A stretch of 64,000 nt of DNA from Alentia gelatinosa (Eukaryota; Annelida; Polychaeta; Phyllodocida; Polynoidae): positions 37,041,360 to 37,105,359 of the forward strand of contig OX465583.1 in assembly GCA_950022655.1 (NCBI GenBank). Reading direction: 5' to 3'. Position 1 is the stretch's first letter, and every line of letters begins with the position of its first letter. The position numbers and the translations under genes were made by a program. Shown one piece after another: positions 19,838 through 30,049 of this stretch. The notes beneath the pieces were generated by a model. The model ran no database searches. It worked only from the letters and a program-made list of their open reading frames with translations, and was not told where the DNA came from.

Positions 19838-21151
19838 TCATTCAAAATCTGGAGCTTTCTCTAGAGCTTGGCGAGTGAACTTATTGGGGAGTTTCAGGGG
19901 AACACACAATGGAGATTCAATCTCCCATGGGAAGGCTCTTATGTCCTCTATTTCTCCAGTCCCAGTGTTGTAGCGCTTACTACCGCCTTCCTCTACATCA
20001 TTACGACCTATAAAATAGATCCAGTCGGAAATGCCCACAGCGCTAAAACACCGTGAGAAATGCACCCCGGGAAGCTGCACCCTACTCCACTGTTGTATGT
20101 TGGGATCGTACAGTTCTAAGTGGGCGGAAGTACCTTCAGTTTGGTACAAGTCCATCAGGTACAGCCTCTCCTTGATTGCGAACATACTCGGTTTGAACTT
20201 AATCTCGAGCATATCTGGTCCAGGCAGGAGAGTCTGTGAAGACACGTCAAATACTGCAAAGTCATTCACGTGGAAGCAATGCTCATCTACACCCCCAGCT
20301 ATGTAAATCTTATCAGAAAGAGCACACGCTGCCAAGTCAGCTATTTTTACCTTGGTCCTGAAACTGGGCACCCATTTGTTTTGTTGAATGGAGTACACCT
20401 CTGTCTCGTCTGTGACCTCGTAGTTTTTGCATATGCCGCCAATTGCATACAAACTGAGGCCGTTCGACACTAGTGCAAAGTTCTTCCTTGGTCGGATCAT
20501 GGGTGCTATCGTGGTCCACTTGTAGGTGTAGGGGTTAAAGCAAAGACATGAACTAGTAGAGGCTCTGATACCTTGTCCACCACAGACGTACAGGAACTCA
20601 TTGCATACCGTCGCTGCAGCATTGATGAAAGGTCTTGGCTGTGCTATAGCTTTGTCCAATGGGAACCAATGGTTGTTGTGCAGAATACTTGTATTCATTG
20701 GGCGCTGCTCCCTGCAGCTGAATGCTACGGGTTTGGGTTCACATCTCATTTGCGTCAATGGTGACATGAGCATGACTTGCTCATCTGGATGCGTCATGAA
20801 GTGTAAGGCAGTTCTTATCAATTCTTGACAATGGCGGTTTTTCCTGATATAAGGCACCTGTGCCAGGCACTTGAGCTCCTCGAGGGACAGAAGGCCCAGG
20901 CGAATGTTTTTCATTAGGTTTCCAATTAAGGGCTCTCTTGTTTCACGATGATATTTTACCCACTCAAAAGCCATCTTAATCACCTTAAATTCTGAGCTGA
21001 CAGAGAGGCAATTATCCTTTAGTAGTTTACACACTTCATTTAGTGGCAGTTGTTTGAAGTAGTTGGTCCGCGAGAATTTGGAGATGTTCTGGATGAGGAA
21101 TTTATGAATGGCTTCCTTCAAGTGTTCAAGGTTATACCCGTCAGCGATACT
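19838..21151 (-). CDS. Kelch-like gene exon 2 (BACK and propeller)
   Basis: It holds 437 codons and a stop. It begins SIADGYNLEHLKEA in frame with exon 1. The residue before KEA is Leu (TTG), not an initiator Met. Confidence 0.9.
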   Translation of the reverse strand, partial: SIADGYNLEHLKEAIHKFLIQNISKFSRTNYFKQLPLNEVCKLLKDNCLSVSSEFKVIKMAFEWVKYHRETREPLIGNLMKNIRLGLLSLEELKCLAQVPYIRKNRHCQELIRTALHFMTHPDEQVMLMSPLTQMRCEPKPVAFSCREQRPMNTSILHNNHWFPLDKAIAQPRPFINAAATVCNEFLYVCGGQGIRASTSSCLCFNPYTYKWTTIAPMIRPRKNFALVSNGLSLYAIGGICKNYEVTDETEVYSIQQNKWVPSFRTKVKIADLAACALSDKIYIAGGVDEHCFHVNDFAVFDVSSQTLLPGPDMLEIKFKPSMFAIKERLYLMDLYQTEGTSAHLELYDPNIQQWSRVQLPGVHFSRCFSAVGISDWIYFIGRNDVEEGGSKRYNTGTGEIEDIRAFPWEIESPLCVPLKLPNKFTRQALEKAPDFE

Positions 21152-22441
21152 CTGTTAGATGATGAAAAACAATAATATGATAAATATTACTGTTATTTCT
21201 AGATTATACACATGTCAAAGCTTATGATCTCAATATGATCTTCCTCAGTTTTGGTAGATTTATAAATATTTCACAATATGCATGCTTGAATATATTTTAT
21301 TGCAAAGTGAGACCTCTTGCACAAGCTTAAGTATAAATGCATGCATTAAAATAATGAAGATGACGAGCACCCATAAGGGTAATCAGAGATGGCAGCCTTT
21401 CTTCTTTCCATAAAAATCCACGTTTTCATTATCAATAGATAAGATCCACTTTCCAAATGTAAAACTAAGATAAATTTTTAGACGGCCTGAATCTGGATAA
21501 ATCCGTTGACAGCATCTAGGAATTTTTTGAAATCATAAAACTAAGATACTATTCATTGAGCTCTTTTCACACCAATAAATCAGTGGTATAAACCTTGCCA
21601 CGGCCCCACACCGTGGCTGACACCAATGTGTTTTCCTTCTCGGTTTCTGAGCCTCTGAGGCATAAAATTCCACATGAAAAATATTTCCATTCTTTTTATC
21701 TGACCCCAAATGACATCACTGGGTAATTTTGAATCACATCTTTTAAAATTGATTTCCGAGATTATAAACATAACTGATATCTCTTCATGCCCAATGAAAG
21801 GAGAAAGCAGATATCATAGACATCTTAACGTCGAATTTTATCTTTTTTTAAGAACTTAATTATCAATAGATAGATGAAACAAATATTGAAAACTACACGG
21901 AATGGGTCTTAGAACGAGTGTATCTTAAACCAAATATTCGCTAAAATGGAGGTGGAATTGTCAATACCAAGATATCTTTTTTTAACAAACTTACCTGCAC
22001 GTCTTTGACATTATCCAAGTTGAGATTCTTCACCAGGTACTTAGTACATATACTGACCACTGGTACCAACTGGAGATGATTGGCTGCCTTAAACACCTCC
22101 ATCACCACATCTCCATCCAGTCTTAGCCTGCCCGTGTAGATAAAATCGAGAACACCCTGGAGCCCGACGCTGGACACGCCCTTCAGCTCCATCCGGCCCT
22201 GCTGCGTCTCGATCATGCCCGACCGGAAGACTGCCCGGAAGTACTCACAGACAGACGCCAGCAATGCCTTGTGGGCCCGGAAATGGCAGTCGCCGGCCAC
22301 CAGCGTGAAGTCACACAGCAGATTCTCCTCTCGTAGAGCCAGCATGCCTTGCAGCACCTGACCTTGGTACGTTCCCATGCTGGTGGTCGTGTCTTCAAAG
22401 ACCGCGCCATTCTCGTGTTGGTAACCATTGGTATGGTCCAT
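19838..22441 (-). CDS. Kelch-like BTB-BACK-kelch protein, two exons
   Basis: Kelch-like proteins are substrate adaptors of Cullin-3 ubiquitin ligases: the BTB domain dimerises and binds CUL3, BACK positions it, and the kelch propeller binds the substrate. Exons: 22441-21995 and 21151-19838, with donor CAG|GTAAGT and acceptor tctaacag in phase 0, giving 586 residues, a usual family length. The BTB spans about residues 40-145 (LCDFTLVAGDCHFRAHK, SGMIE, FIYTGRL), BACK about 150-255, and the propeller about 285-575. Three repeats keep the double glycine (YVCGGQG, YAIGGIC, YIAGGVD). The last two have lost it (YLMDLYQ, YFIGRND). The C-terminal layout resembles KLHL9/13/26, but orthology cannot be settled here, so no symbol is given. 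Confidence 0.92.
21995..22441 (-). CDS. Kelch-like gene exon 1 (BTB)
   Basis: It holds 149 codons from ATG to GACGTGCAG, followed by GTAAGT. It encodes the whole BTB domain. This exon is richer in GC than the rest of the gene. Confidence 0.9.
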
Positions 22442-22794
22442 TTTGATAAACCTTTGTGTTCATGAAAGGAAAGGAAAGACATATACGTATACCGTTTAAA
22501 ATATTGTTGCTATCTTATTAAAAGTGATATTTTCAATTGTGTTTAGTATTATTCATAGTAATTTACTGAGGGCAGTTTGGAAAAGGGGAAATGCACGACG
22601 TAGTAATATGAATACCTTACGTCTATATAGAGACCACATAACCTTTTGTAACATACAAAGGAGCTCAAACTACCGACCTTTACAACAGCCCTTTCACATT
22701 TCTCTGTAGTGATATATCCACGACCTATCCATGGTAATAACAAATCCCTGTCAACATCTATTGGACATATATATATTCTTCCTCCTGTAAATAC
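22442..22794 (-). promoter_or_regulatory. Upstream region of the kelch-like gene
   Basis: About 350 bp separate the start codon from a composite hairpin element. No TATA box, CpG island or conserved element could be identified with confidence. Confidence 0.3.
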
Positions 22795-23130
22795 ACAATA
22801 TTGACTGGTTTCAGATACAAGCGGCCGTATGCTCCGAGGAGTTGACGTGTAGTAATATCCGAGCGTATGCGAGGATATTGCGCAGAGCCAACTCCGAGGA
22901 GGGTACAACCGCTTTTATCTGAAACCAGTCTATATTGTATTCATCATCCACCTTTTCTGGACAAGTGGCATGTCGATATCAGTTCGTTTTGGTTATGAAC
23001 AATTTTTCCGTACGCACTTTTTTTCCGTATGCGCCACCCGGAGCATACAACATATCCGTATACACCGGGTATGTCCATACAAACTCCCTATGTGTTTTCT
23101 GTGGACACTTTGTATTAGGTGGGTGATAAA
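22795..23130 (-). mobile_element. Composite hairpin element, copy 3
   Basis: The hairpin (22795-22940) has arms ACAATATTGACTGGTTTCAG and its near-exact mirror, with the tip CCGAGCGTATGCGAGG. The box follows, from TCATCATCCACC (22941) to GGTGGGTGATAAA (23118-23130), with CCGTATGCGCCAC and CCGTATACACC inside. It shares the core GTTGACGTGTAGTAATA with copy 2, but its outer arms differ. It lies just upstream of the kelch-like gene. Confidence 0.72.
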
Positions 23131-23259
23131 CATGTTTACATGGGTACATTCCTTATAGATGATTATCAAGAGGGGGTGTGGTATCGTGGGTTCCACCACC
23201 ACCTTTCTGTCAACCGTTAGCAAGGACAGACGGAGGAGGAAGCATAGAGTGGTCCCGTT

Positions 23260-23375
23260 GGTCTGTGGTGGATCCGCACATTGGTGGTGGATCCACCCAC
23301 CTCATGTTCTGCCATTCGGTGGTGGACCCACTTTTCGCTGGTGGATCCACCGATCGGTGGTGAACCCCTTTCGCC
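23260..23375. repeat. GGTGGATCCACC-rich repeats
   Basis: TGGTGGATCCAC-like units occur at about 23266, 23285, 23320 and 23337, alternating with GGTGGTGGA. This is a short degenerate array. The long open frame across it reads low-complexity residues and is not taken as a gene. Confidence 0.6.
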
Positions 23376-23581
23376 CCTCTCCTATGTCCCTACTTGGAGA
23401 GATCTTCATCGTAACTCCTTTGATCATTTTCCTCATCTCCCCCTACAACCTCTTTCCACCATCGTTCTTTTCATCAAGAACCTATTTCAAAGCATGTCCA
23501 TCCCCCATCATCTCTATAAACGTAATATTTCAATACACTCTACCGATATTAGTTCCCATTGCCTCTAGTTTTCATACACTC

Positions 23582-23584
<3 letters not shown>

Positions 23585-23649
<65 letters not shown>
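23585..23649. repeat. (TA)n microsatellite
   Basis: An uninterrupted run of about 32 TA units. Confidence 0.97.
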
Positions 23650-23651
<2 letters not shown>

Positions 23652-25555
23652 TACAGTCATTGTGTGTACTCCTTATCCACTACCCTTAATTACGACCGTT
23701 TCAACAAAATGCTTAGAAAGATAAAGTAAATAATGGGAGAGAGATGGGTGAGGGAGAGAGATCAAGTATTCGAGAGAAGCACAAATATCCTAGCACATGA
23801 TCATGGACATATCATTGGAACGGGCATAGTACCATGGGCACAATAGGTATTTAGAGACACAGATATCATGACTATCCTAACACAAGTTACACAACCATAG
23901 CCTGGATGATAACAACTACTAGGGGATCCGCTCCTAAACTCAGTTTTGACAACTTTCTTCCGTTGTGGTAAATACCAGTTTTGAAGTACTGTATGATGGA
24001 TCATTGGGCTCGAATAGATCATGATGTGATTGGATGCTATTCACCTATGTTCTCGGGTGGATATTCCTGACAATGAGTTTAGGTTCCTGATCTCGGAATG
24101 TGATAACTGAGGCACCACGAATATAGTCATAAAGATGTACCATAAGTGATATCAAGATATCATATTCACAAAAATAATCCTCATACAAAAGAAAGGGAAT
24201 GAGTTATAATAAAGACGATGGTCAGCTTTGTGAAAGATTGAAGCAAAGCTAATCCTATATGAGTAATGTATCAGCAAGAACATTGACTAGCTTAGTGAGA
24301 TAAAGGAATGTCTCTCGAAAAACCAATAGAGGCTCAGTTATGATGTTGGGAGTAGCTCAGTGTGAAGCTTGGAATTATCTGTGCTACAGTTAGTACTGGA
24401 CAGAAATAAAATTGATAAAACCAGAGAGGTTGCAATAGATATCCTGATATAAAAATGTTATCATAGATACTAGAATTGCACCAAGAAAAAAGTTGTTGCA
24501 AGCCCTTCAGTTATCATATAGCATCCCCTGGTAGCTGTTTCAGTATACCAGAGGTGGCACAGATAACAGACTGGCGAACTCTACCAGACGAAGCTACTTG
24601 AGACATAGTCAGAACCAGAACCACAGCATGTCTCTCAGACACGGAAAACACATTGGGAGACGAAAAAAAAGGCATCTCTGTCAACAGTAGGAGATAGGGC
24701 GCTACGCAGCGTTCTGTCGAAGGGTCTTACACCGCGGCATGATAGAGAAAAACAAGTGAAAATAAAGATATACACTTGAAGAGCAGTATTGCTGTACTAA
24801 GAATATGTAGGTGTGTGATTTATACAACTCTAGTGGTATGGATGCAGATGGGCTGGAATGAAATATTATTATGTGAGTGTGGGTTCGTGGGCTAAAACAA
24901 AAATGATGATTAGAGGTCTCAGTCTTATTAGATTACTGTTGATCTATGTAGGACTAAAATAGGAACTGTGAGATTAAGTTTTACCCTGGAATGATGATTT
25001 GGCAAGCTCAATAACATGGTGTATTTACCGCCTGGTGCATATGTGCTTCTGATAATTATCAAGTATTTTAGACAAATCTAGCTACTAAGTCTGATTTACG
25101 TATCATGTAATACCATACACAATAGTGGTTACTTACTACATACATTTGTGACATATCCTCTATATCATTATGGTTTAATTTACTGATAGTTGTCTGAAGG
25201 TAACATATCATTTTGAATGGTGCGGTATGGAGAGATATCAATGAACGTGTAAGTGTTGAGGCACAGGGTCCATGTATGCATGTCAGCATAGGGTCAGAGT
25301 CTAGCACACAGATGGATCATAACGACCTGATAACAACACATACTTCGGTGCTGGTGGATTGACTCTGGGTGGTTCTTGGTGAGGTAAAAGGTGCTCTCTG
25401 GTGCAAAGCTTCATGGGAATAGATATATGCAGATATACACACGTAACGCGATGGATATGAGGTTACAACACTATGATCCGACAAATATATACAAAGCATC
25501 TATGACTTGCAAACCTGTAAGACGGAATGCAGATACAGTTACAACCTCATGTCAA
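23650..25555. other. Gene-free AT-rich stretch
   Basis: No exon, RNA gene or repeat family could be supported. Confidence 0.5.
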
Positions 25556-25637
25556 AGGAAACTATGAGCGTAAGCTTTATGTGAGATAACACATTTTACA
25601 TTAGGATAATATGTTTTATGTGAGAGTTAGATAGAAC

Positions 25638-25937
25638 CTTTATCCTACCCCTAATATAAAATCCCATAGGCTTAACATATGGTTTCCGTATGCCACGCTG
25701 ACTGGCATATGGAGTTTTATATGCCACTAGTGGCATACAGCATTGTTATCACGTAATATTCCAAAATCGAGGAGATAGGGTAGGATAAAATCAAAACCTG
25801 ATTCGTTTTAATCTTGGCCACCGCATTCCACTCCTGAAGTTTTAGCTCCGGACTTCACTCGGCTTTGCCTCATGAAGTCACTTTGCCAAACTCCAGTCGT
25901 GGAATATGGTGGCCAAGATTAAACCTCATCCAGTTTT
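25638..25937 (+). mobile_element. Composite hairpin element, copy 4
   Basis: The box runs from CTTTATCCTACCCC (25638) to GGGTAGGATAAA (25778-25789). It contains the nested palindromes TATGCCACTAGTGGCATA and CCGTATGCCAC. A hairpin follows (25793-25937) with arms containing TTTAATCTTGGCCACC and the tip TTCACTCGGCTTTGCCTC. Both box ends use the variant TCCTACCC instead of TCTCACCC. Confidence 0.72.
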
Positions 25938-26155
25938 ACGATACTATTTTTGAAGAAGAAGACTTACATTATAGAGCAGGCGTAATATGAGAAAACTAAC
26001 GTTATATGAGATACCAGTCTTTGTGTGATAGAACATGCTTCATCTGAGATCCCTCTGCGTCAGGGAATATATACTTTTTGTGAAAGAACGTGCATGCTTT
26101 ACGTGAGGGGCCATGCCCAATATGACATAAGATACTTTCTGCAAAGGAACATATG

Positions 26156-26522
26156 TTTATCTCACCCCTGGTACAAGTGTAGCCATAGGAATAACATTAG
26201 AAAAAAATACTCAATGATCACCCCGGTAAAGTGACAATACTACGCCATGGTCGTGGCGTAGTGAATACGAGAGGACGTCATAGGTGATTGACCAATCAGC
26301 GGCCAGGATTTCAGAGAGATGACAAGACAAGACAAGAAATTTCAACTCCCCTTACCTTGAAAGGGGTGAGACAAATCCAGAACCGCACTCGAATCGTAAA
26401 ATAAACAATACTCCACTCGTTTGAAAGGGCCGTGATCGTCACTCGGCTTCGCCTCAATGAAAATTGCGGCCCTTCCAAACTCGTGGAGTATTGTGTATTC
26501 ATACGATTCTCTATGCAGTTCT
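26156..26522 (+). mobile_element. Composite hairpin element, copy 5
   Basis: The box runs from TTTATCTCACCCCTGG (26156) to AAGGGGTGAGACAAAT (26361-26376), with an internal palindrome ACTACGCCATGGTCGTGGCG near 26232. The hairpin (26379-26522) has arms containing CAATACTCCACTCGTTTG and the tip TCACTCGGCTTCGCCTCA. Confidence 0.75.
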
Positions 26523-26739
26523 ATATAGATACTATGCGTGAAAATAAGCTCTATATATGAGCAAATATCCCTTTTGTGAGAGGATATCTGACTCATGAAA
26601 GTACGCATGCCTTGTATGAAACAGCATGTTTAATGTGATAGAACAAGCTTAATAAGAAGAAATCAGCTGTTATAGGAGATACAAAAATAGATGTATCATT
26701 TCCGGGGTTTTTTTTCTAACGTAACCATCTTTCATCAGG

Positions 26740-27250
26740 CGGCATACAGACGGTGAGTTGGAATGCCCGCCGCACTTCTCGTAAAGATAGCCACGAGCAG
26801 AAACTCGATACTCACCTGAGCAGCTCAGACCTGCTCTCTTCACACCAGCGCCGCCCAGTGATATTCTCCTAGACAGGGATCCCCTACGTGCCATTCGCAC
26901 CGCAATCCGAACCTCAGAATCCACGCTCAGATACTCAGGCCACAATGAAGAGCGGGAACCATAGCCGCACCTGGTGAATTGTGGCTGTGAGGAGCAGGTG
27001 TGGATCAACCTGCGAGCTGCTCGTCCGCCTGTGAGTACTACATCGGAAGTGAGGTCTGGTGTCAAGGGAGGGAGTGCTACTCTCACGCAGGTGAGGGGTG
27101 AGTTAGGTGTAGGAGCAGGAGAGAGCTGCTCAGACGGGGGCATACATGTGTAGCCGGTGTCTGAGTTACTCGCGGTGAGGAGAGTGTCTATTGATAGGCA
27201 CGTTAGCAGACACTGGGCCTGCGGATCGCCAGGTGTGTGGAAGTGGGGAG
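26740..27250. other. GC-rich patch without a supported gene
   Basis: This 500-bp patch is clearly richer in GC than its surroundings. A minus-strand open frame of 157 codons (26670-27143) crosses it, but no domain is recognisable and the composition alone explains the lack of stops. It could be a regulatory element or an untranslated exon. Confidence 0.3.
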
Positions 27251-29760
27251 GGGGCAGGGCAATGAAAACCGGTGCAGTGTGCTAGCTAATTAAGATAACT
27301 CAGAATACATATGGAATATTAGATGTTGTACAGATCATCATATTATGATAAAAGGTGTATATTACTAAACTATTGATGTTTATTAGAAAAGCTTTAAATC
27401 TTTCGTGGTTAAATATTTTCGATTTGGATGATAAATGATTTATCATATGTGATCAGAATTTACAAGCAGTTAAATAGTATATTCATAGTTTTCATGTAGG
27501 ACTAGTTTTTAAACAACACTTCGGAGAATTGTGGAATATTTCTAGAGGAAACTTGTGGCCTCAAAATGAAACTTATATGAAGTCCTGTATTTTACAGATT
27601 GGACGAACTACAAACAACGTTTTGACAAGTAATGGCCATATAAAACATTGTGATATTTTATATGATATCTAATAATTCAAAAAGAATTGTCATGAATATA
27701 ATTCACAAGCAAAGAAACCAACCGTGAACTCTTTATTAATCAATCTCTGAAAGATAAATACGAGCCGTTATAAAAAAGACCCGGACGTCCATCAAGTAAA
27801 ATTTCATAAAAACAAAATATAAGATGGTTTGTTTGAGTTGTTATGTGCCTTAGACTGTATTTAGCACCATGCACGTCGGCCAAGGTTTAAGATAAACAAG
27901 ATAACGTGGTACACGTGGCTCCACTTGGAGGCGATGAGAGGTACTTAGGCTCACATAGTGATACAGAAGTATAGGATAAAAAAAAGATGATAAAGCCCAA
28001 CACTGAACTCACACAGAAGCCTGGACTATGTTGACATATATGGGACCAAAAATTTGTTTAATAAGCATACACACGCATCTAGGCCTAATACCAAGCTAAA
28101 CAACTGATAAAAGTAACTTTCCACAGATTTATTTTTATAAGTATAGGGGTCGGCTGGTGAATTTCCGGAATGTATTCATGGAGCAACCTGCAAGATGATA
28201 AGAAGCGAAACAAATTCGTCGCTACAAAAGAAGATTGAAAAGTCTTTCTTCTAATAATCTGCATGACTATAGATTCAAACTGCAAAAACTCACTTCGTCA
28301 ATCATTACTTCATTTTCTAAGCACCGATTTACATTTGTAATTAGCATCATGAACTGTTTTGTAACTCATGTAATAGAGGTCCAGGTGAGTACTTAGTCCG
28401 CCAGCTATATGAAATGTCGTTAAAGTTATCAATAATACCAGAGAAGATTATCATTGATTCCCAACTGTCAAGTATTTAATGTAATATAATGATCGTAGTA
28501 ACAGACGAGAAACAAAGCAGATGTGGTCGTATATTTCACTCCATATGGCATCATTTGCAAGTTACTATTCATTATGATTAAAAGGACACCCACTAATAGA
28601 TGGAGGCTAATGCTTGCCTGAACCCACGACAAGAAAATATACATGCCTTATCAAGTAGAACCCCGCGTACATAGATGTACTTGTATTTATATATCCGGTA
28701 TTTCTATATCACGATAGGCCTACATTCTAAAGTAATTATCAGTAGTACCCGTCCTTACTGGCTCCTTAGCTGTTCTAAAAAGTATAGCCAGCTGCACTAA
28801 ATCATTTCTTGTACTTTTGGTGTATGTATGTGCTCCAGTCCCATCTCTGTATTGGCTCAGAGCCCAGTGTTCTTTTTCTTGCCATTCAGCGTTAAACATA
28901 GTGCAGAACATTTCCTAGTCATTGATTTACACAAATCACAGATTTAGTTATATCATCTGACGGATGGGTAAATTTCATTTCAGTCGTAGGCTAAGTATAA
29001 TCTATAAATATTTTCAGAATAATTTTCTTGTAATAGGCCTACCCGTTTTATTTCCAAATATCCATGCATTGTTAATCATCATAGTTCTTAAGTCAATCTA
29101 CGATGTCTAAATATTCCGTATGACTTGTTTCACAAAGATCATCGGGGCGGAAGCCTTATATGTTATGTTCCCTTCATGTGATTAATCTGTAACATACCAT
29201 TTAATAATAGACAATGACAATGAGCTTCATAATATATCTTTAGACTCCATACAAATAAAGATGAAAATAGATGTTTCTCAAGATAACATACAGAGATACT
29301 TGGTACATTGAATGATCTTATTCTATTTTTGTCTAGATTGTGTAATGTTGATTGAGTTTTGGCGTATGACATATCATTTACTAAATGACATGCCATCGAA
29401 TGATAACTACTACCACGACAAGTCCTTTCTAGAACTGACACCCACCGCCAGGTGGCTCACTAAGAGCTTGTAGAGCAGGCTTAGTTCATAAAATGTCCAC
29501 CAGGCGGATAATTGAGCGACCGTCGTCGTTCTTGACAGTTAGTGAGAGCTGGCTCAGACATACATGCATATCTTGATATGCCGGTATACACATATATTTG
29601 GGGTGGATTCACTTTTACTGCTGGATAATGTTGGGAATAGATTTTGATTATCAACTTTTAATTGATATATTAAACAATTACAATATTAAAAAAACCATTT
29701 TCTTTAGATCTAATGACACATATGGGATACCTGTCTCGAACATGTGAAGTATTAATGAAG
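27251..29760. other. Gene-free AT-rich stretch
   Basis: Nothing could be supported apart from a lone CAAGTAGAACCCCGCGTA at about 28655, which is one end of a Tigger-type MITE without a partner. Confidence 0.5.
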
Positions 29761-29770
29761 AAACCAACAA

Positions 29771-30049
29771 GTTTTGGTCAAAGTCGTCGTTCTTCACGAG
29801 TTTGATGCGGAGTGATATAAACGAGGGGACAGCCGAGTGAATATCGCATAGCATTCAAACGAGTTGGAGAATGACTTCTTTGGCCAAAACGAGTTGCTTT
29901 CTCTATTTATTTCACCCCTGCACACACTAAAAGAATGGACAACACACAGGATATTAACCGTGGAGAACGGACTGCAATACTTGGAGGGGCATGGAGAACG
30001 AGTTCCCAATGTTAAGCCTACGGACATTTATTCCAGGGGTGAGATAAAT
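29771..30049 (-). mobile_element. Composite hairpin element, copy 6
   Basis: Read on the minus strand, the box runs from ATTTATCTCACCCCTGG (30049-30033) to CAGGGGTGAAATAAAT (29920-29905). The hairpin follows (29890-29771) with arms GTTTTGGCCAAAG and its mirror, and the tip TCACTCGGCTGTCCCCTCG. Box ends and tip match copy 5 closely. Confidence 0.72.

Larger units (their letters stand above)
25556..26680. repeat. Degenerate TATGTGAGA minisatellite, interrupted twice
   Basis: Diverged units such as TTTATGTGAGATAACA and ACATGCTTTACGTGAG occur at 25556-25637, 25960-26155 and 26523-26680. The gaps are exactly the two composite hairpin elements, which were therefore inserted into the array. Confidence 0.55.

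Noticed and set aside
23159..23689. 176-codon plus-strand frame
   Set aside because: It runs through the GGTGGATCC repeats and the (TA)n tract (Ile-Tyr repeats); no domain is visible.
26670..27143. 157-codon minus-strand frame in a GC-rich patch
   Set aside because: No recognisable domain or splice context; GC-rich composition lowers stop frequency. It could only be rescued by transcript evidence.
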